A DNA stretch of 64,000 bases. Source: CBDEVH01 sp965243565. GTDB taxonomy: Bacteria > Pseudomonadota > Gammaproteobacteria > Tethybacterales > Persebacteraceae. Positions 34,144 to 42,957 of the stretch are shown here, one piece after another (the stretch's first letter is position 1; each line of letters opens with the position of its first letter). Below the pieces are notes generated by a model, which saw nothing but the letters and a program-made list of their open reading frames with translations, was not told the origin of the DNA and ran no database searches. The stretch lies in contig OZ251571.1 in NCBI GenBank assembly GCA_965243565.1, positions 558,001 through 622,000 of the forward strand. Direction: 5' to 3'. A program made the translations under genes and the position numbers.

Positions 34144-35388
34144 TTATGTGTAAATTGGACGGGTCTGGCAAAGTGCTTGTACTTCTTGGGCAATTTCTTG
34201 CAATACGGCAGGGTTGTCGTGCGCATCTAGTGCTCTTAAAATAAAGTCGGCTGTTTTTCGTGTATCGTCTGTTGTAAAACCACGAGATGTTATGGCAGGT
34301 GTGCCAACGCGAATACCACTGGTAATCATGGCTGGTTGTGGGTCGTTTGGAATACCGTTTTTGTTTAAGGTAATGTGGGCGTTGTCGAGTATTTCTTCGG
34401 CTATTTTGCCCGTTACGTTTTTGTTGCGTAAGTCAACCAACATTAAATGCGATTGCGTGCCGCCGGATACAATACGCAAACCACCTTGCATAAGGGCATC
34501 TGCCAAAACAGTGGCGTTTTCTAAAACGGCTTTTTGATAATCGCGAAATGACGGTTCCATCGCTTCTTTAAAGGCAACGGCTTTGCCCGCAATAACGTGC
34601 ATTAATGGTCCGCCCTGCATACCGGGGAAAACCATCGAATTAATTTTTTTAGCACATTCGGCATCGCCCATTACCATACCACCGCGTGGACCACGTAATG
34701 TTTTGTGGGTGGTGGTGGTGATGAATTGAGCATGACCAACTGGGCTAGGGTACAAACCCGCCGCAATCAAACCAGCATAATGCGCAATGTCAGCAAGCAA
34801 GTAAGCACCAACCGCATCAGCAATTTGTCGAAAACGAGGAAAATCTATATGCAATGAATAAGCCGACGCACCACAAATAATTAATTTGGGTTTGTGTGCT
34901 TTTGCCAGTGTCTCTACTTGGTCGTAGTCAATGACTTCATCAGCGTTTAAGCCATAACCAATCGCATTGTATATCTTGCCGCTTAAGTTGACGGCGGCAC
35001 CGTGTGTTAAATGACCACCGTCAGAGATATTCATCCCTAAAATAGTATCGCCCGGTTGTAGCACCGCATTAAAAACGGCTTGGTTGGCTTGAGATCCTGA
35101 ATGTGGCTGCACATTGACAAAGTCCACACCAAATAATTTTTTTGCTCTGTCAATGGCGAGCGCTTCGGCGACATCGACATGCTTACAACCACCGTAGTAA
35201 CGACGACCCGGATAGCCTTCGGCATATTTGTTGGTCAGTACAGAGCCTTGCGCTTCCATAACAGCAGGGCTGGTAAAGTTTTCAGAAGCGATTAATTCAA
35301 TATGGTTTTCTTGACGTTGGGATTCAGCATTAATGGCTGCTTGTAAATCTGGATCAACAGTGGCTATTGTGCGGGTTTTGTCAAACAT
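34144..35388 (-). CDS. glyA: Serine hydroxymethyltransferase
   Basis: PLP enzyme that converts serine and tetrahydrofolate to glycine and methylene-tetrahydrofolate. The PLP lysine is Lys229 in TTTTHKTLRGPRGG; ELIASENFTS and the YPGRRYYGGC motif are conserved. Length is 414 residues. It is the first gene of the glyA-nrdR-ribD-alr run. A 9-bp inverted repeat TAAAATTAA / TTAATTTTA lies about 35 nt upstream of the start. Confidence 0.98.
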   Translation of the reverse strand: MFDKTRTIATVDPDLQAAINAESQRQENHIELIASENFTSPAVMEAQGSVLTNKYAEGYPGRRYYGGCKHVDVAEALAIDRAKKLFGVDFVNVQPHSGSQANQAVFNAVLQPGDTILGMNISDGGHLTHGAAVNLSGKIYNAIGYGLNADEVIDYDQVETLAKAHKPKLIICGASAYSLHIDFPRFRQIADAVGAYLLADIAHYAGLIAAGLYPSPVGHAQFITTTTHKTLRGPRGGMVMGDAECAKKINSMVFPGMQGGPLMHVIAGKAVAFKEAMEPSFRDYQKAVLENATVLADALMQGGLRIVSGGTQSHLMLVDLRNKNVTGKIAEEILDNAHITLNKNGIPNDPQPAMITSGIRVGTPAITSRGFTTDDTRKTADFILRALDAHDNPAVLQEIAQEVQALCQTRPIYT

Positions 35389-35530
35389 GGGACTCCTAAG
35401 AAATAAATGGTTGAAAAATAAAATTAAAAGTTAATTTTATCATCAACCACCAAATCTTTTTTGAAAACAAGCCAGTGAATCTATAAAACAGCGTGTTTTT
35501 TTTGATAGAGTCACGCCTATAGTGCGTCAA

Positions 35531-35620
35531 GGAGAGGTACCGAAGCGGTCATAACGGAGCTGACTCGAAATCAGATGGTCGGAGCAATCCGGCACGCGGG
35601 TTCGAATCCCGCCTTCTCCG
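35531..35620 (+). tRNA. tRNA-Ser (anticodon CGA)
   Basis: A 90-nt type II tRNA with acceptor arm GGAGAGG / CTTCTCC plus discriminator G, anticodon loop CTCGAAA inside stem CTGA / TCAG (anticodon CGA, reading UCG), a long variable arm and the T loop GGTTCGAATCC. The 3' CCA is not exactly encoded (CCC follows). A possible -10 (TATAGT) lies at 35518-35523. Confidence 0.97.
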
Positions 35621-35699
35621 CCCCAACTATTCAAAGCATTCTAATAATACTCTAACCATGAGTATTAAAAATATAACTTCAAAAAGACAGTGATACTAC

Positions 35700-35724
35700 C
35701 CAACCCTTAAAATATAAGGGTTGG
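35700..35724. terminator. Hairpin 3' of the monooxygenase gene
   Basis: A perfect 10-bp inverted repeat, CCAACCCTTA / TAAGGGTTGG with loop AAATA, lies between the tRNA and the stop codon of the HpaB-like gene (minus strand). There is no clear T tract on either side, so terminator function is uncertain. Confidence 0.4.
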
Positions 35725-35738
35725 TTGTCTGCTCTTGA

Positions 35739-37184
35739 TTAATCAGTGCTAATACTGTCGGATAAGCCAGCCGATTTTTTAACAAAATCAAGTGGTTTTT
35801 TCCAGTCAAAATTACGATAGACCGCACCTAAGTGAGCAAAGGGTGGAGATTGAGCAAAGAGCTGAAATGTCAAGCGGTGCCCAGCATAGTCCGAGTTTAA
35901 TAGGTCGCGGGCAAATGCCAGTAGTTTTCTTCTGTCTTCGCTACGCCAGTCGTCGTTGATGCCATAAAATTTGTCCATCCATTCTTTTGTTTCAGGAGCT
36001 TCAAAGGTGGCGGAGTCGGGGGTCACGCAAATTTGTCCACCGCAGAGTTCACGCGCAATGTGCATCATCGCTGGTAATTGCGTTATAGCGGCTACTCTGC
36101 CTGTGTATAGCAGCGATTGGTTGGGCATGAGTAATCCGCCGGGCGATGGTTGCGCTAGCGTAATGGCAGCGGTGAGGTGGGCGTTGATTGTTTCACGCCA
36201 GACTGCCAAGGCGGCTAGTTTTTCTTGTACGGCTTGCTGTTTTTCTAGTCCGGTTTGACGGATGTTAAACAAAGCAGCACCAATCATCATATCGGCTAGT
36301 TTAAGCGTTCTTTGCACATAGGCAAAGGCGGAGTAACGGTGTAGTGTCGAACGGATAAAGGTGGCAGCAGCGGTATGGCGGTGAAATAAAACGTTTTCCC
36401 ACGGTATTAAGACGTTGTCAAATACAAGCAATGTATCGATTTCGTCAAAGCGGGTTGATAATGGGTAGTCTTTTGGGTTTTTTGCGGCAAAACCAGCACG
36501 GCATATAAATTTCAGGTTAGGGCTGGATAAATCACAGATAAAACCAACGGCGTAATCGCTGAGTTTTTCATTGCCCCAATTGGCAATGGTGGGTTTGGTA
36601 AAGGCTTGGTTAGAATAAGCCGCCGCAGTTTCGTATTTGGCTCCCCGTACGATAATGCCAGCATCGGTTGTTTTGATAACGTGTAATAACATGTCTGGGT
36701 CCTGGTCTTGAGGGGACAAAGAACGGTCGCCTTTGGGGTCGGTGTTGGCAGATACATGAAATGGATCGTTGTGCAAGACGTGTCCAATGTGGTTGCGAAT
36801 GTTGGTGGAAAATTGTGGGTCTACTTTGTTGAGAACGTCTTGACCGTCGTATAAAGACCACATTTCGCCAACGGTTTCGTCACCTACTCGTGTTACAACA
36901 CCACCAATGGTGTCCATAACGGTGTCGGTGGCGTGCCGCTTTTTCCACCAGTCGTCTTGTGTTTTGGGTAGTATATTGCCGATGGCGTTTTCTTCGCCGT
37001 CTTGTACCACAGTCATGATTGATTTGGTGGCTTCGTCGTGCTGCATGTCGTATATTTGAGCACGGATGTCAACGACAGGTTTAAATAAAGGGTGTGTTGT
37101 TACGTCTTTTACACGTTCCCCGTTTATATAGACTTTACGTCCGTCTTGAATGGATTCTCGATATTGTTGTCCTGTTCTTATCAT
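35739..37184 (-). CDS. 4-hydroxyphenylacetate 3-hydroxylase (HpaB) family monooxygenase
   Basis: Large subunit of a two-component flavin-dependent aromatic hydroxylase, using reduced flavin made by a separate reductase. HpaB-family features include the N-terminal RTGQQYRESIQDGRKVYINGE, LVFDNVLIPWENVLFHRH in the middle and a C-terminal acyl-CoA-dehydrogenase-like helical region with REL.GGQICVTPDSA. Length is 481 residues. No reductase gene lies nearby. It is last in a minus-strand cluster with DUF1028, Rieske oxygenase and RidA-like genes, indicating breakdown of an aromatic or heterocyclic compound; the substrate is not known. Confidence 0.85.
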   Translation of the reverse strand: MIRTGQQYRESIQDGRKVYINGERVKDVTTHPLFKPVVDIRAQIYDMQHDEATKSIMTVVQDGEENAIGNILPKTQDDWWKKRHATDTVMDTIGGVVTRVGDETVGEMWSLYDGQDVLNKVDPQFSTNIRNHIGHVLHNDPFHVSANTDPKGDRSLSPQDQDPDMLLHVIKTTDAGIIVRGAKYETAAAYSNQAFTKPTIANWGNEKLSDYAVGFICDLSSPNLKFICRAGFAAKNPKDYPLSTRFDEIDTLLVFDNVLIPWENVLFHRHTAAATFIRSTLHRYSAFAYVQRTLKLADMMIGAALFNIRQTGLEKQQAVQEKLAALAVWRETINAHLTAAITLAQPSPGGLLMPNQSLLYTGRVAAITQLPAMMHIARELCGGQICVTPDSATFEAPETKEWMDKFYGINDDWRSEDRRKLLAFARDLLNSDYAGHRLTFQLFAQSPPFAHLGAVYRNFDWKKPLDFVKKSAGLSDSISTD

Positions 37185-37208
37185 AAATAATATCCTTTTT
37201 TAGTGTGG

Positions 37209-37895
37209 TTATTCGTCACCCGGTACGCCATAGCTGGGGGCGGTGGCTGGGTTAATGGCACGGGTTACATAGTCTTGCATTTGTGGTTCGTAATTTTGCC
37301 ACAGCTGACGCAATTTTTGTATTGGGTCGATGTCGTCCCAGTCGACTCGTAAGTCAACCAATGGCCATGGGTGTTGGTGGCTAACCAATAGGGCAGCAGA
37401 GTGGACATCGCCCATTTCACCACCGGCTTCGTATAGACCGGATTCCAATGCACAGAGCAAGCGTTCAGGAAGGCTAAGCGATGTGTTTTGTTCAAAATTA
37501 TTGACCATGATAGAGGGTAGGTTGGGGCTTGCCAATAAATTACCAGCAGCGACGCAGTTGATACCAATGGCTGTGGCATTGGTGCCGAGTGTGTTGTCGC
37601 CCGAAAATACTGCCGCTAGTCCTTTGTTGTCGATGGCTATGATTTGTCGGTATTGGCTAAAGATTTGGACTTGCCCGTTTATGACAGCGTTGAGAGCATC
37701 AGGGCTGTTGCTGCCGCTTGCCATTTTGTCAAGTACGTCATTGCCGATGGAGGGCAATGTGATGTTTTGGGTGGATATCGCCCCCACCCCCGCCCGTACC
37801 CACGGACAACGGCTGCCTACGGCAATGCTTGAGGTGGTGATTGCTACACCGAACATATTGGTTTTTTCACATCGTCCGCAAACTGAAAAAGTCAT
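37209..37895 (-). CDS. DUF1028 family protein (Ntn-hydrolase-like)
   Basis: Member of DUF1028, a family with an Ntn-hydrolase-like fold and no firmly assigned reaction. The N-terminal MTFSVCGRCEKTNMFGVAITTSS and RCPWVRAGVGAISTQN segments are typical, as is the GGEMGDVHSAALLV segment. The length of 228 residues matches the family. DUF1028 genes often occur beside RidA-like and ring-opening hydrolase genes, consistent with an amidase-type step here (inference). It overlaps the end of the Rieske gene by 4 nt. Confidence 0.85.
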   Translation of the reverse strand: MTFSVCGRCEKTNMFGVAITTSSIAVGSRCPWVRAGVGAISTQNITLPSIGNDVLDKMASGSNSPDALNAVINGQVQIFSQYRQIIAIDNKGLAAVFSGDNTLGTNATAIGINCVAAGNLLASPNLPSIMVNNFEQNTSLSLPERLLCALESGLYEAGGEMGDVHSAALLVSHQHPWPLVDLRVDWDDIDPIQKLRQLWQNYEPQMQDYVTRAINPATAPSYGVPGDE

Positions 37896-39034
37896 TTTTT
37901 AGTGTCTCCTGTCATTCGTGCCAAATAAGCGGCAAATTCGTGTCCTTCACGCTCTAACCAACAAAGAGGACCGGGTTTGGCAAGCGATGATGTCATCCCT
38001 GAACGCATGCCTTCTACAACAAATTTATCTTCTTTGTTGACGTCTCGTAAAAATTTTATTATTTTATCAATAAATTTTTGAATATTAGGCTGGTTGTCCA
38101 TGACTTCAGGGGCTAATGCCGCACCAAAACGAATATGGACTTGATCGGTGCCTTTGGGCTGTAAAGATAAATACCATAGGTGGTCGGGTGCCAATGAGTA
38201 CATGTGAGATGGATACGCTGTTACCAAAACAGAGGTGTGGCGTTTGTCGCCTTTGAGTGTTGTATTGGTGGGATGGGCAACACCGAGTAAAGCGGTTTTC
38301 TTTTTGGTAAAGGTTTGTAGGGTAAAGTGACGATATACTTTTTGAGCAAAGCCTGTGTCTTGTACCGAAAAATGCCCCCCCAAAGTTTTGCGGTGGGCAA
38401 CAGGCAGATGATAGCCTTCCATAAAATTTTCGGTTAGATTTTTCCAGTTGGTGTTCCAAACATGGTCTTCGGATATTATTTGACGGTAGTGTTGCATGCC
38501 GTAGTCGGCAATGTATGGCATGAGGTGTTTCATGTGCTGCGCTACGGATTTTGCTTTTTTGTTTAAGCTAAGATAGACCCAGCCTGCCCATGTTTCGCAA
38601 CGAATCTCAGGGAGTTTCATGGTGGACATATCAAAGCCGTCTCGAGTTTTCATAAATGGTGCGGCGGTTAATTGACCTTGAGTGTCGTAGGTCCATGCGT
38701 GGTAGGGGCAAACAATGCTCTTGCAATTGCCACTGCCGTCAACAAGCTTCATCATGCGGTGTAAACAGACATTAGAAAAAGCCCGTAAAGTATCATCGGA
38801 CTGACGAATGATAAAAATAGGGTGCTGTGCGATTGTAAAGGTAAAGTAATCGCCTGCGTTGTTTGCGGCATCTGCCCTACCAGCACAAATCCATTCTTTG
38901 GTAAAAATTCGTTTTTGTTCAAGTTCCAACCATGAGTCAGAAGTATAGAGTTCGGGGGGCATCGCAAACGCCTTTTCAATAGGTTGCTTGGCAATCTGCT
39001 GTAAGTTGTTAACCAATGTTTTTAAGGATGTCAT
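37892..39034 (-). CDS. Rieske non-heme iron oxygenase, alpha subunit
   Basis: Terminal oxygenase of a multi-component ring-hydroxylating or demethylating system. Rieske cluster ligands are Cys90/His92 (CLHRMM) and Cys109/His112 (CPYHAW). The mononuclear iron site is in NLTENFMEGYHLPVAH with His209 and His214. The C-terminal catalytic part resembles the choline/glycine-betaine/carnitine oxygenase branch more than classical dioxygenases. Length is 380 residues. No ferredoxin or reductase gene is visible nearby, so electrons must come from a component encoded elsewhere. Confidence 0.9.
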   Translation of the reverse strand: MTSLKTLVNNLQQIAKQPIEKAFAMPPELYTSDSWLELEQKRIFTKEWICAGRADAANNAGDYFTFTIAQHPIFIIRQSDDTLRAFSNVCLHRMMKLVDGSGNCKSIVCPYHAWTYDTQGQLTAAPFMKTRDGFDMSTMKLPEIRCETWAGWVYLSLNKKAKSVAQHMKHLMPYIADYGMQHYRQIISEDHVWNTNWKNLTENFMEGYHLPVAHRKTLGGHFSVQDTGFAQKVYRHFTLQTFTKKKTALLGVAHPTNTTLKGDKRHTSVLVTAYPSHMYSLAPDHLWYLSLQPKGTDQVHIRFGAALAPEVMDNQPNIQKFIDKIIKFLRDVNKEDKFVVEGMRSGMTSSLAKPGPLCWLEREGHEFAAYLARMTGDTKK

Positions 39035-39051
39035 AGAGTTAGAAGTTTTGC

Positions 39052-39465
39052 TTAGGCTATAACCGCTGTTGCTTCAATTTCTACAACCCATTCAGGACGC
39101 GCCAAAGCGTTAATAACAATACCAGTAGAACAAGGAAAAACACCTTGTAAGTGATCTCCCATCTCGCGATAAACGGCTTCTCGGTAACGGATGTCGGTTA
39201 AATAAACGACAATGCGACAAATATCGTTCATGCTGCCGCCTGCTTCTTCGATGAGCATTTTAATATTTTCCATCGTCTTGCGGGTTTGTAAGGCTGGGTT
39301 GTCATTGTGCAAAGATTGTCTTGTGTCTAAGTCTTGTGATACTTGTCCACGCAAAAAAATCGTGGTGCCTGTTGCTACAACGGCTTGGCATAAGTCGTTG
39401 TTAATGCTTTGTTCGGGGTAGGTGTCTTTTGTGTTAAAAGGACGGATGCGTGTGTGATGACTCAT
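39052..39465 (-). CDS. RidA/YjgF-family protein
   Basis: Small trimeric protein of the Rid superfamily; the RidA branch hydrolyses reactive enamines and imines. The C-terminal half (RIVVYLTDIRYREAVYREMG, then VVEIEATAV) is typical. In the place of the active-site arginine of E. coli RidA (FPARSCVEV) this protein reads FPCSTGIVI, so it belongs to a branch without that arginine and may not be an enamine deaminase. It is first in the cluster with the Rieske oxygenase, DUF1028 and HpaB-like genes. Confidence 0.85.
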   Translation of the reverse strand: MSHHTRIRPFNTKDTYPEQSINNDLCQAVVATGTTIFLRGQVSQDLDTRQSLHNDNPALQTRKTMENIKMLIEEAGGSMNDICRIVVYLTDIRYREAVYREMGDHLQGVFPCSTGIVINALARPEWVVEIEATAVIA

Positions 39466-39618
39466 GATATTCTTGGCTTTATTTGGTATAAGTAATAAAT
39501 ATTATTATAATGCCTAAACAGGCTGATGTTGATGAATATACTAAAAATAATTAATAAGAAAATATTTGATGTTTTTGAATTTTTGATTTTGGCTGTAGGA
39601 GAGAATAAAGGTCAATAG

Positions 39619-41040
39619 ATGGCAACATATTATAAGTATATAGTCGCAGCGTTGGTATTAATAATAGGAATATCAACGCCTTTTTTAGCGAATTATTACT
39701 CCAAACCCTGTGTCCTCGCCTATAAGGAACAAAACTACCCAAAAGCATTAAGGCATTGTCAAACAAGAGCACAATATGGTGATGTTGATTCCAATTATAC
39801 TTTGGGCTTAATTTATTTTAATAATCAGAACTATGAACAGGATGAATTTGAAAGCTTATCCGAAAAAGAGCAAGAGAGTATTAAAAACCGCAATCTAAAA
39901 GAAGCCGCTCATTTTTTTCTTAAAGCCGCTCGTGAAGGGCATAGTGAGGCGCAATATCAAATAGCCTTACTTTATAAAGAGGGTAGAGGCATAGAACAAA
40001 ATTATTCTATAGCGGCGGAATTGTTTACTAATTTGGCTGCTCAAAACGTGTATTTTGCACAGTATGAATTAGGCGTGTTGTACCATAATGGCTGGGGGGT
40101 AGAGCTTGATTATTCTCAAGCAAATGCACTGATGAAATCGGCAGCCGAAAATGGCGTTGTGGATGCAATCTATACCAACGGTTTATGGGCAATGCAAGGT
40201 GATGGCGTGCCAAAAGACAACAAAGTCGCGCTTTTATGGTTGCATAAGGCAGTCATTAAAGGTCATGACGAGGCACAAAAGAATATTGAAGAAATCTACT
40301 CTAATGCAGATGGGGTTGAGGTGAGTAACCCCACGGCTTTGCGGTGGTACCATCGATCGGCTAAAAATGGCTATCTCATTTCCCAATATAAATTGGGTGA
40401 TGTTTATGCACGGGGCAATGTCTATGTAAAAAAAGACGTTAAAAAAGCACTATACTGGTACCAAAAAGCAGCAGACAATAATTATCCGAAGGCGCAAAAT
40501 GAACTGGGTAAACGATATTCTTTGGGTAAAGGTGTCGAGCAAAATCATTCCGATGCAGTGTCATGGTTTCGCAAAGCGGCTAAAAATGATCTTGCAGTGG
40601 CACAATATAACCTAGGGAAGGCTTATTTTACAGGTAAAGGCGTTGCCAAAGATTTTACAACTGCGATGCAGTGGTACCAAAAAGCAGCAGACAATAATTA
40701 TCCGAAAGCACAGAATGAAGTTGCGTGGTCGTATAAAACGGGTCAGGGGGTGTTTAAAAAAGACGCACTAAAAGCACTATACTGGTATAAAAAAGCAGCA
40801 GCCAATGGTAATGTAATGGCACAAAATGAGTTGGCATGGGTGTATAAAAATGGTGATGGTGTGGAAAAAAATATCCAAAATGCCTATGTTTGGTTTGCTG
40901 TTGCCGCTAGTGGTGGAGATGAAAATGCACTCTACAACAAAGACAGAGAAGCCGACAATTTTACAGCAGCACAATTAAAAACGCTAGAACAAAAAGTAAG
41001 AAGGCAACTGAAAAAAATCAGTAAAAATAAACCAAAATAA
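39619..41040 (+). CDS. Sel1-repeat (TPR-like) protein
   Basis: Predicted membrane-anchored or exported protein: an N-terminal hydrophobic segment (IVAALVLIIGISTPFLANYY, residues about 9-28) is followed by about ten Sel1-type repeats of roughly 36 residues with the pattern A..WY.KAA..G...AQ..LG..Y..G.GV. Two repeats share the identical stretch WYQKAADNNYPKAQNE, pointing to recent internal duplication. Such proteins act as scaffolds for protein contacts; the partner is unknown. A TATAAT at 39506-39511 lies about 110 nt upstream. Confidence 0.88.
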   Translation: MATYYKYIVAALVLIIGISTPFLANYYSKPCVLAYKEQNYPKALRHCQTRAQYGDVDSNYTLGLIYFNNQNYEQDEFESLSEKEQESIKNRNLKEAAHFFLKAAREGHSEAQYQIALLYKEGRGIEQNYSIAAELFTNLAAQNVYFAQYELGVLYHNGWGVELDYSQANALMKSAAENGVVDAIYTNGLWAMQGDGVPKDNKVALLWLHKAVIKGHDEAQKNIEEIYSNADGVEVSNPTALRWYHRSAKNGYLISQYKLGDVYARGNVYVKKDVKKALYWYQKAADNNYPKAQNELGKRYSLGKGVEQNHSDAVSWFRKAAKNDLAVAQYNLGKAYFTGKGVAKDFTTAMQWYQKAADNNYPKAQNEVAWSYKTGQGVFKKDALKALYWYKKAAANGNVMAQNELAWVYKNGDGVEKNIQNAYVWFAVAASGGDENALYNKDREADNFTAAQLKTLEQKVRRQLKKISKNKPK

Positions 41041-41127
41041 ACCAACGCACAAGCGTTTGCTTTATTGCTCGACGGGCGTAAGAGTGGTGCGTGTAAAACT
41101 TGTCTGGTGTTTGCTTATAATGAGGGG

Positions 41128-42033
41128 ATGAAAATTTCCACCCGCTTTTATGCAATAGCGCCGTTGCTGTTAATTCTCGCTAGCTTGGGCTGGGCGGGTA
41201 ATCCTATTGCCGGGCTTAAATTAAGTGGTAATACATCGCCTATGATTATTACTTTGTTACGGTGGGGTGTTGTGGCTATTTTACTGTGGCTGTCTGTGCA
41301 TGTTTCTATCCGCAAAGCGTGGGGCGAGGTTAGGCAACGGCGCGCATGGGTAATGGGTATGGGGGCAAGTATTGCTTTTTTTAATGCACTGTTTTATCTG
41401 GCAACTAATTTTACAACGGCGGTTAATATAGGGATTATTCAAGCGGTTATTCCTGTTTTTATTTTATTATTGTCTTTTGTCCTTTTTGCTAAAAAAGTCA
41501 GCGTGCAACAAATGGGGGGCGTGCTGTTAACGGTGTTGGGGGTTTTGTGTGTGGTTGCTCAAGGCAATCTAGCGCTTTTGTTGACAATACAGGTTAATAA
41601 AGGTGATTGGATAATGCTTTCTGCGTGTATTTTTTATGCGATTTATACCGTCGGTCTGGGAAGCCGCCCCAATGTCAATGGCTTTGTTATGATGTGGTTT
41701 ATAGCGGTTGGGGCTTTTATTGCGACTGTGCCATTGGTGTTGATAGAGTATGCAATGGGATATACGCAGCTGCCAAGTGGGGCGGGGTGGTGGTTAATGT
41801 TGTATATTATATTGATTCCATCGTATTTATCACAGGTGTTTTTTATGCGAGGTGTGGATCTCATTGGGCCCTCACGAGCAGGGCTTTATGCCAATGCAGT
41901 GCCAATTTTTACCCCATTGTTGGGGATTGTCATTTTAAAAGAAAGTTTTTATTGGTATCATATAGTAGCGGTGGCTTTGGTTTTTTTCGGAATTTGTATT
42001 TTTGAATATTTTAAAAATACTGCAAAGCAGTAA
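41128..42033 (+). CDS. EamA/DMT superfamily transporter, first of a tandem pair
   Basis: Ten-helix drug/metabolite exporter-type permease made of two EamA repeats (first about 15-140, second about 150-295). GWAGNPIAGLKL near the N terminus, FYLATNFTTAVNIGI and SYLSQVFFMRGVDLIGPSRAGLYAN are typical. The frame extends to a TTG at 41065, but the ATG at 41128 gives 301 residues, matching the neighbouring paralogue, and has GAGG just upstream. Substrate unknown. Confidence 0.88.
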   Translation: MKISTRFYAIAPLLLILASLGWAGNPIAGLKLSGNTSPMIITLLRWGVVAILLWLSVHVSIRKAWGEVRQRRAWVMGMGASIAFFNALFYLATNFTTAVNIGIIQAVIPVFILLLSFVLFAKKVSVQQMGGVLLTVLGVLCVVAQGNLALLLTIQVNKGDWIMLSACIFYAIYTVGLGSRPNVNGFVMMWFIAVGAFIATVPLVLIEYAMGYTQLPSGAGWWLMLYIILIPSYLSQVFFMRGVDLIGPSRAGLYANAVPIFTPLLGIVILKESFYWYHIVAVALVFFGICIFEYFKNTAKQ

Positions 42034-42042
42034 TCTTATTTT

Positions 42043-42957
42043 ATGGTGGTGCTAAAAAGTTTAATTTTCCAATTGTATTCGTATGCACCATTGGTATTGG
42101 TATTGGCAACAATGGGTTGGGCGGGTAATGTCATTATTGGGTTGTTGTTGGTGGGCAACGCTTCTGCCATGCTTTTTATTAGTATTCGCTGGGCGTTGCT
42201 GGCTGTATTTTTAGGGGCGATTTTATATCGACAAAAATTACCAGTGGTGACTATTATAAAAGACAATAAATGGTGGTTGGTTGGTATGGGGACAAGTATT
42301 GCGTTGTTTGATGGTTTTTTTTATTTGGCAACTAATTTTACTTCCGCTATTAATATCGGTATTTTGCAGGGCAGTGTGACAATTTTTATATTGATTGGTG
42401 CTTTTTTGTTTTTTGCCCAACCGATTAAATGGTTGCAAATTGTAGGGTGTGCTCTTAGTTTTTTTGGAGTGGTTTATATTGTTACTAGCGGTGATTGGCA
42501 ATCGCTGGCTATAGTGGGTGTTAATAGAGGTGATTTTTTGATGTTGTTGGGCTGTGTCTTTTATGCCGTTTATACGTTGGGTTTGCGTAAACGCCCTGCT
42601 ATTAATGGTTTTGTGTTGTTGTGGTTTATCGCTGTATTTGCTTTTGTCGCAACTTTGCCAATGGCAATTATTGAGTATGCGTTGGGATATACTCAATTTC
42701 CCAACGCACAAGGATGGTGGATTATGGTCTATGCTGTGTTGGTGCCAGCGTATTTGTCACAGGTGTTTTTTATGCGAGGGGTGGATTTGGTTGGTGTACA
42801 GCGAGCAGGGTTGTACATTAATATGGTGCCAATATTGTCGGCTTTTATGAGTGTGCTTTTTTTAAATGAGGTGTTTCAAACGTTTCATTTTATAGCGTTA
42901 CTGTTAATAATCAGTGGTATTTTATTGTCTGAATCATCAACAAAATCGATTAATTAA
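42043..42957 (+). CDS. EamA/DMT superfamily transporter, second of a tandem pair
   Basis: A 304-residue paralogue of the gene immediately upstream, sharing MGWAGN, FYLATNFTSAINIGI and YLSQVFFMRGVDLVG. The two genes are 9 nt apart and probably arose by tandem duplication followed by divergence; they may form a heterodimeric transporter or have split substrates (inference). The stop overlaps the convergent comF stop within TTAA at 42954-42957. Confidence 0.88.
   Translation: MVVLKSLIFQLYSYAPLVLVLATMGWAGNVIIGLLLVGNASAMLFISIRWALLAVFLGAILYRQKLPVVTIIKDNKWWLVGMGTSIALFDGFFYLATNFTSAINIGILQGSVTIFILIGAFLFFAQPIKWLQIVGCALSFFGVVYIVTSGDWQSLAIVGVNRGDFLMLLGCVFYAVYTLGLRKRPAINGFVLLWFIAVFAFVATLPMAIIEYALGYTQFPNAQGWWIMVYAVLVPAYLSQVFFMRGVDLVGVQRAGLYINMVPILSAFMSVLFLNEVFQTFHFIALLLIISGILLSESSTKSIN

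Noticed and set aside
35389..35530. Possible small RNA or riboswitch upstream of glyA
   Set aside because: Only a weak 9-bp A/T hairpin is present; no glycine, SAM or THF riboswitch core is recognisable.
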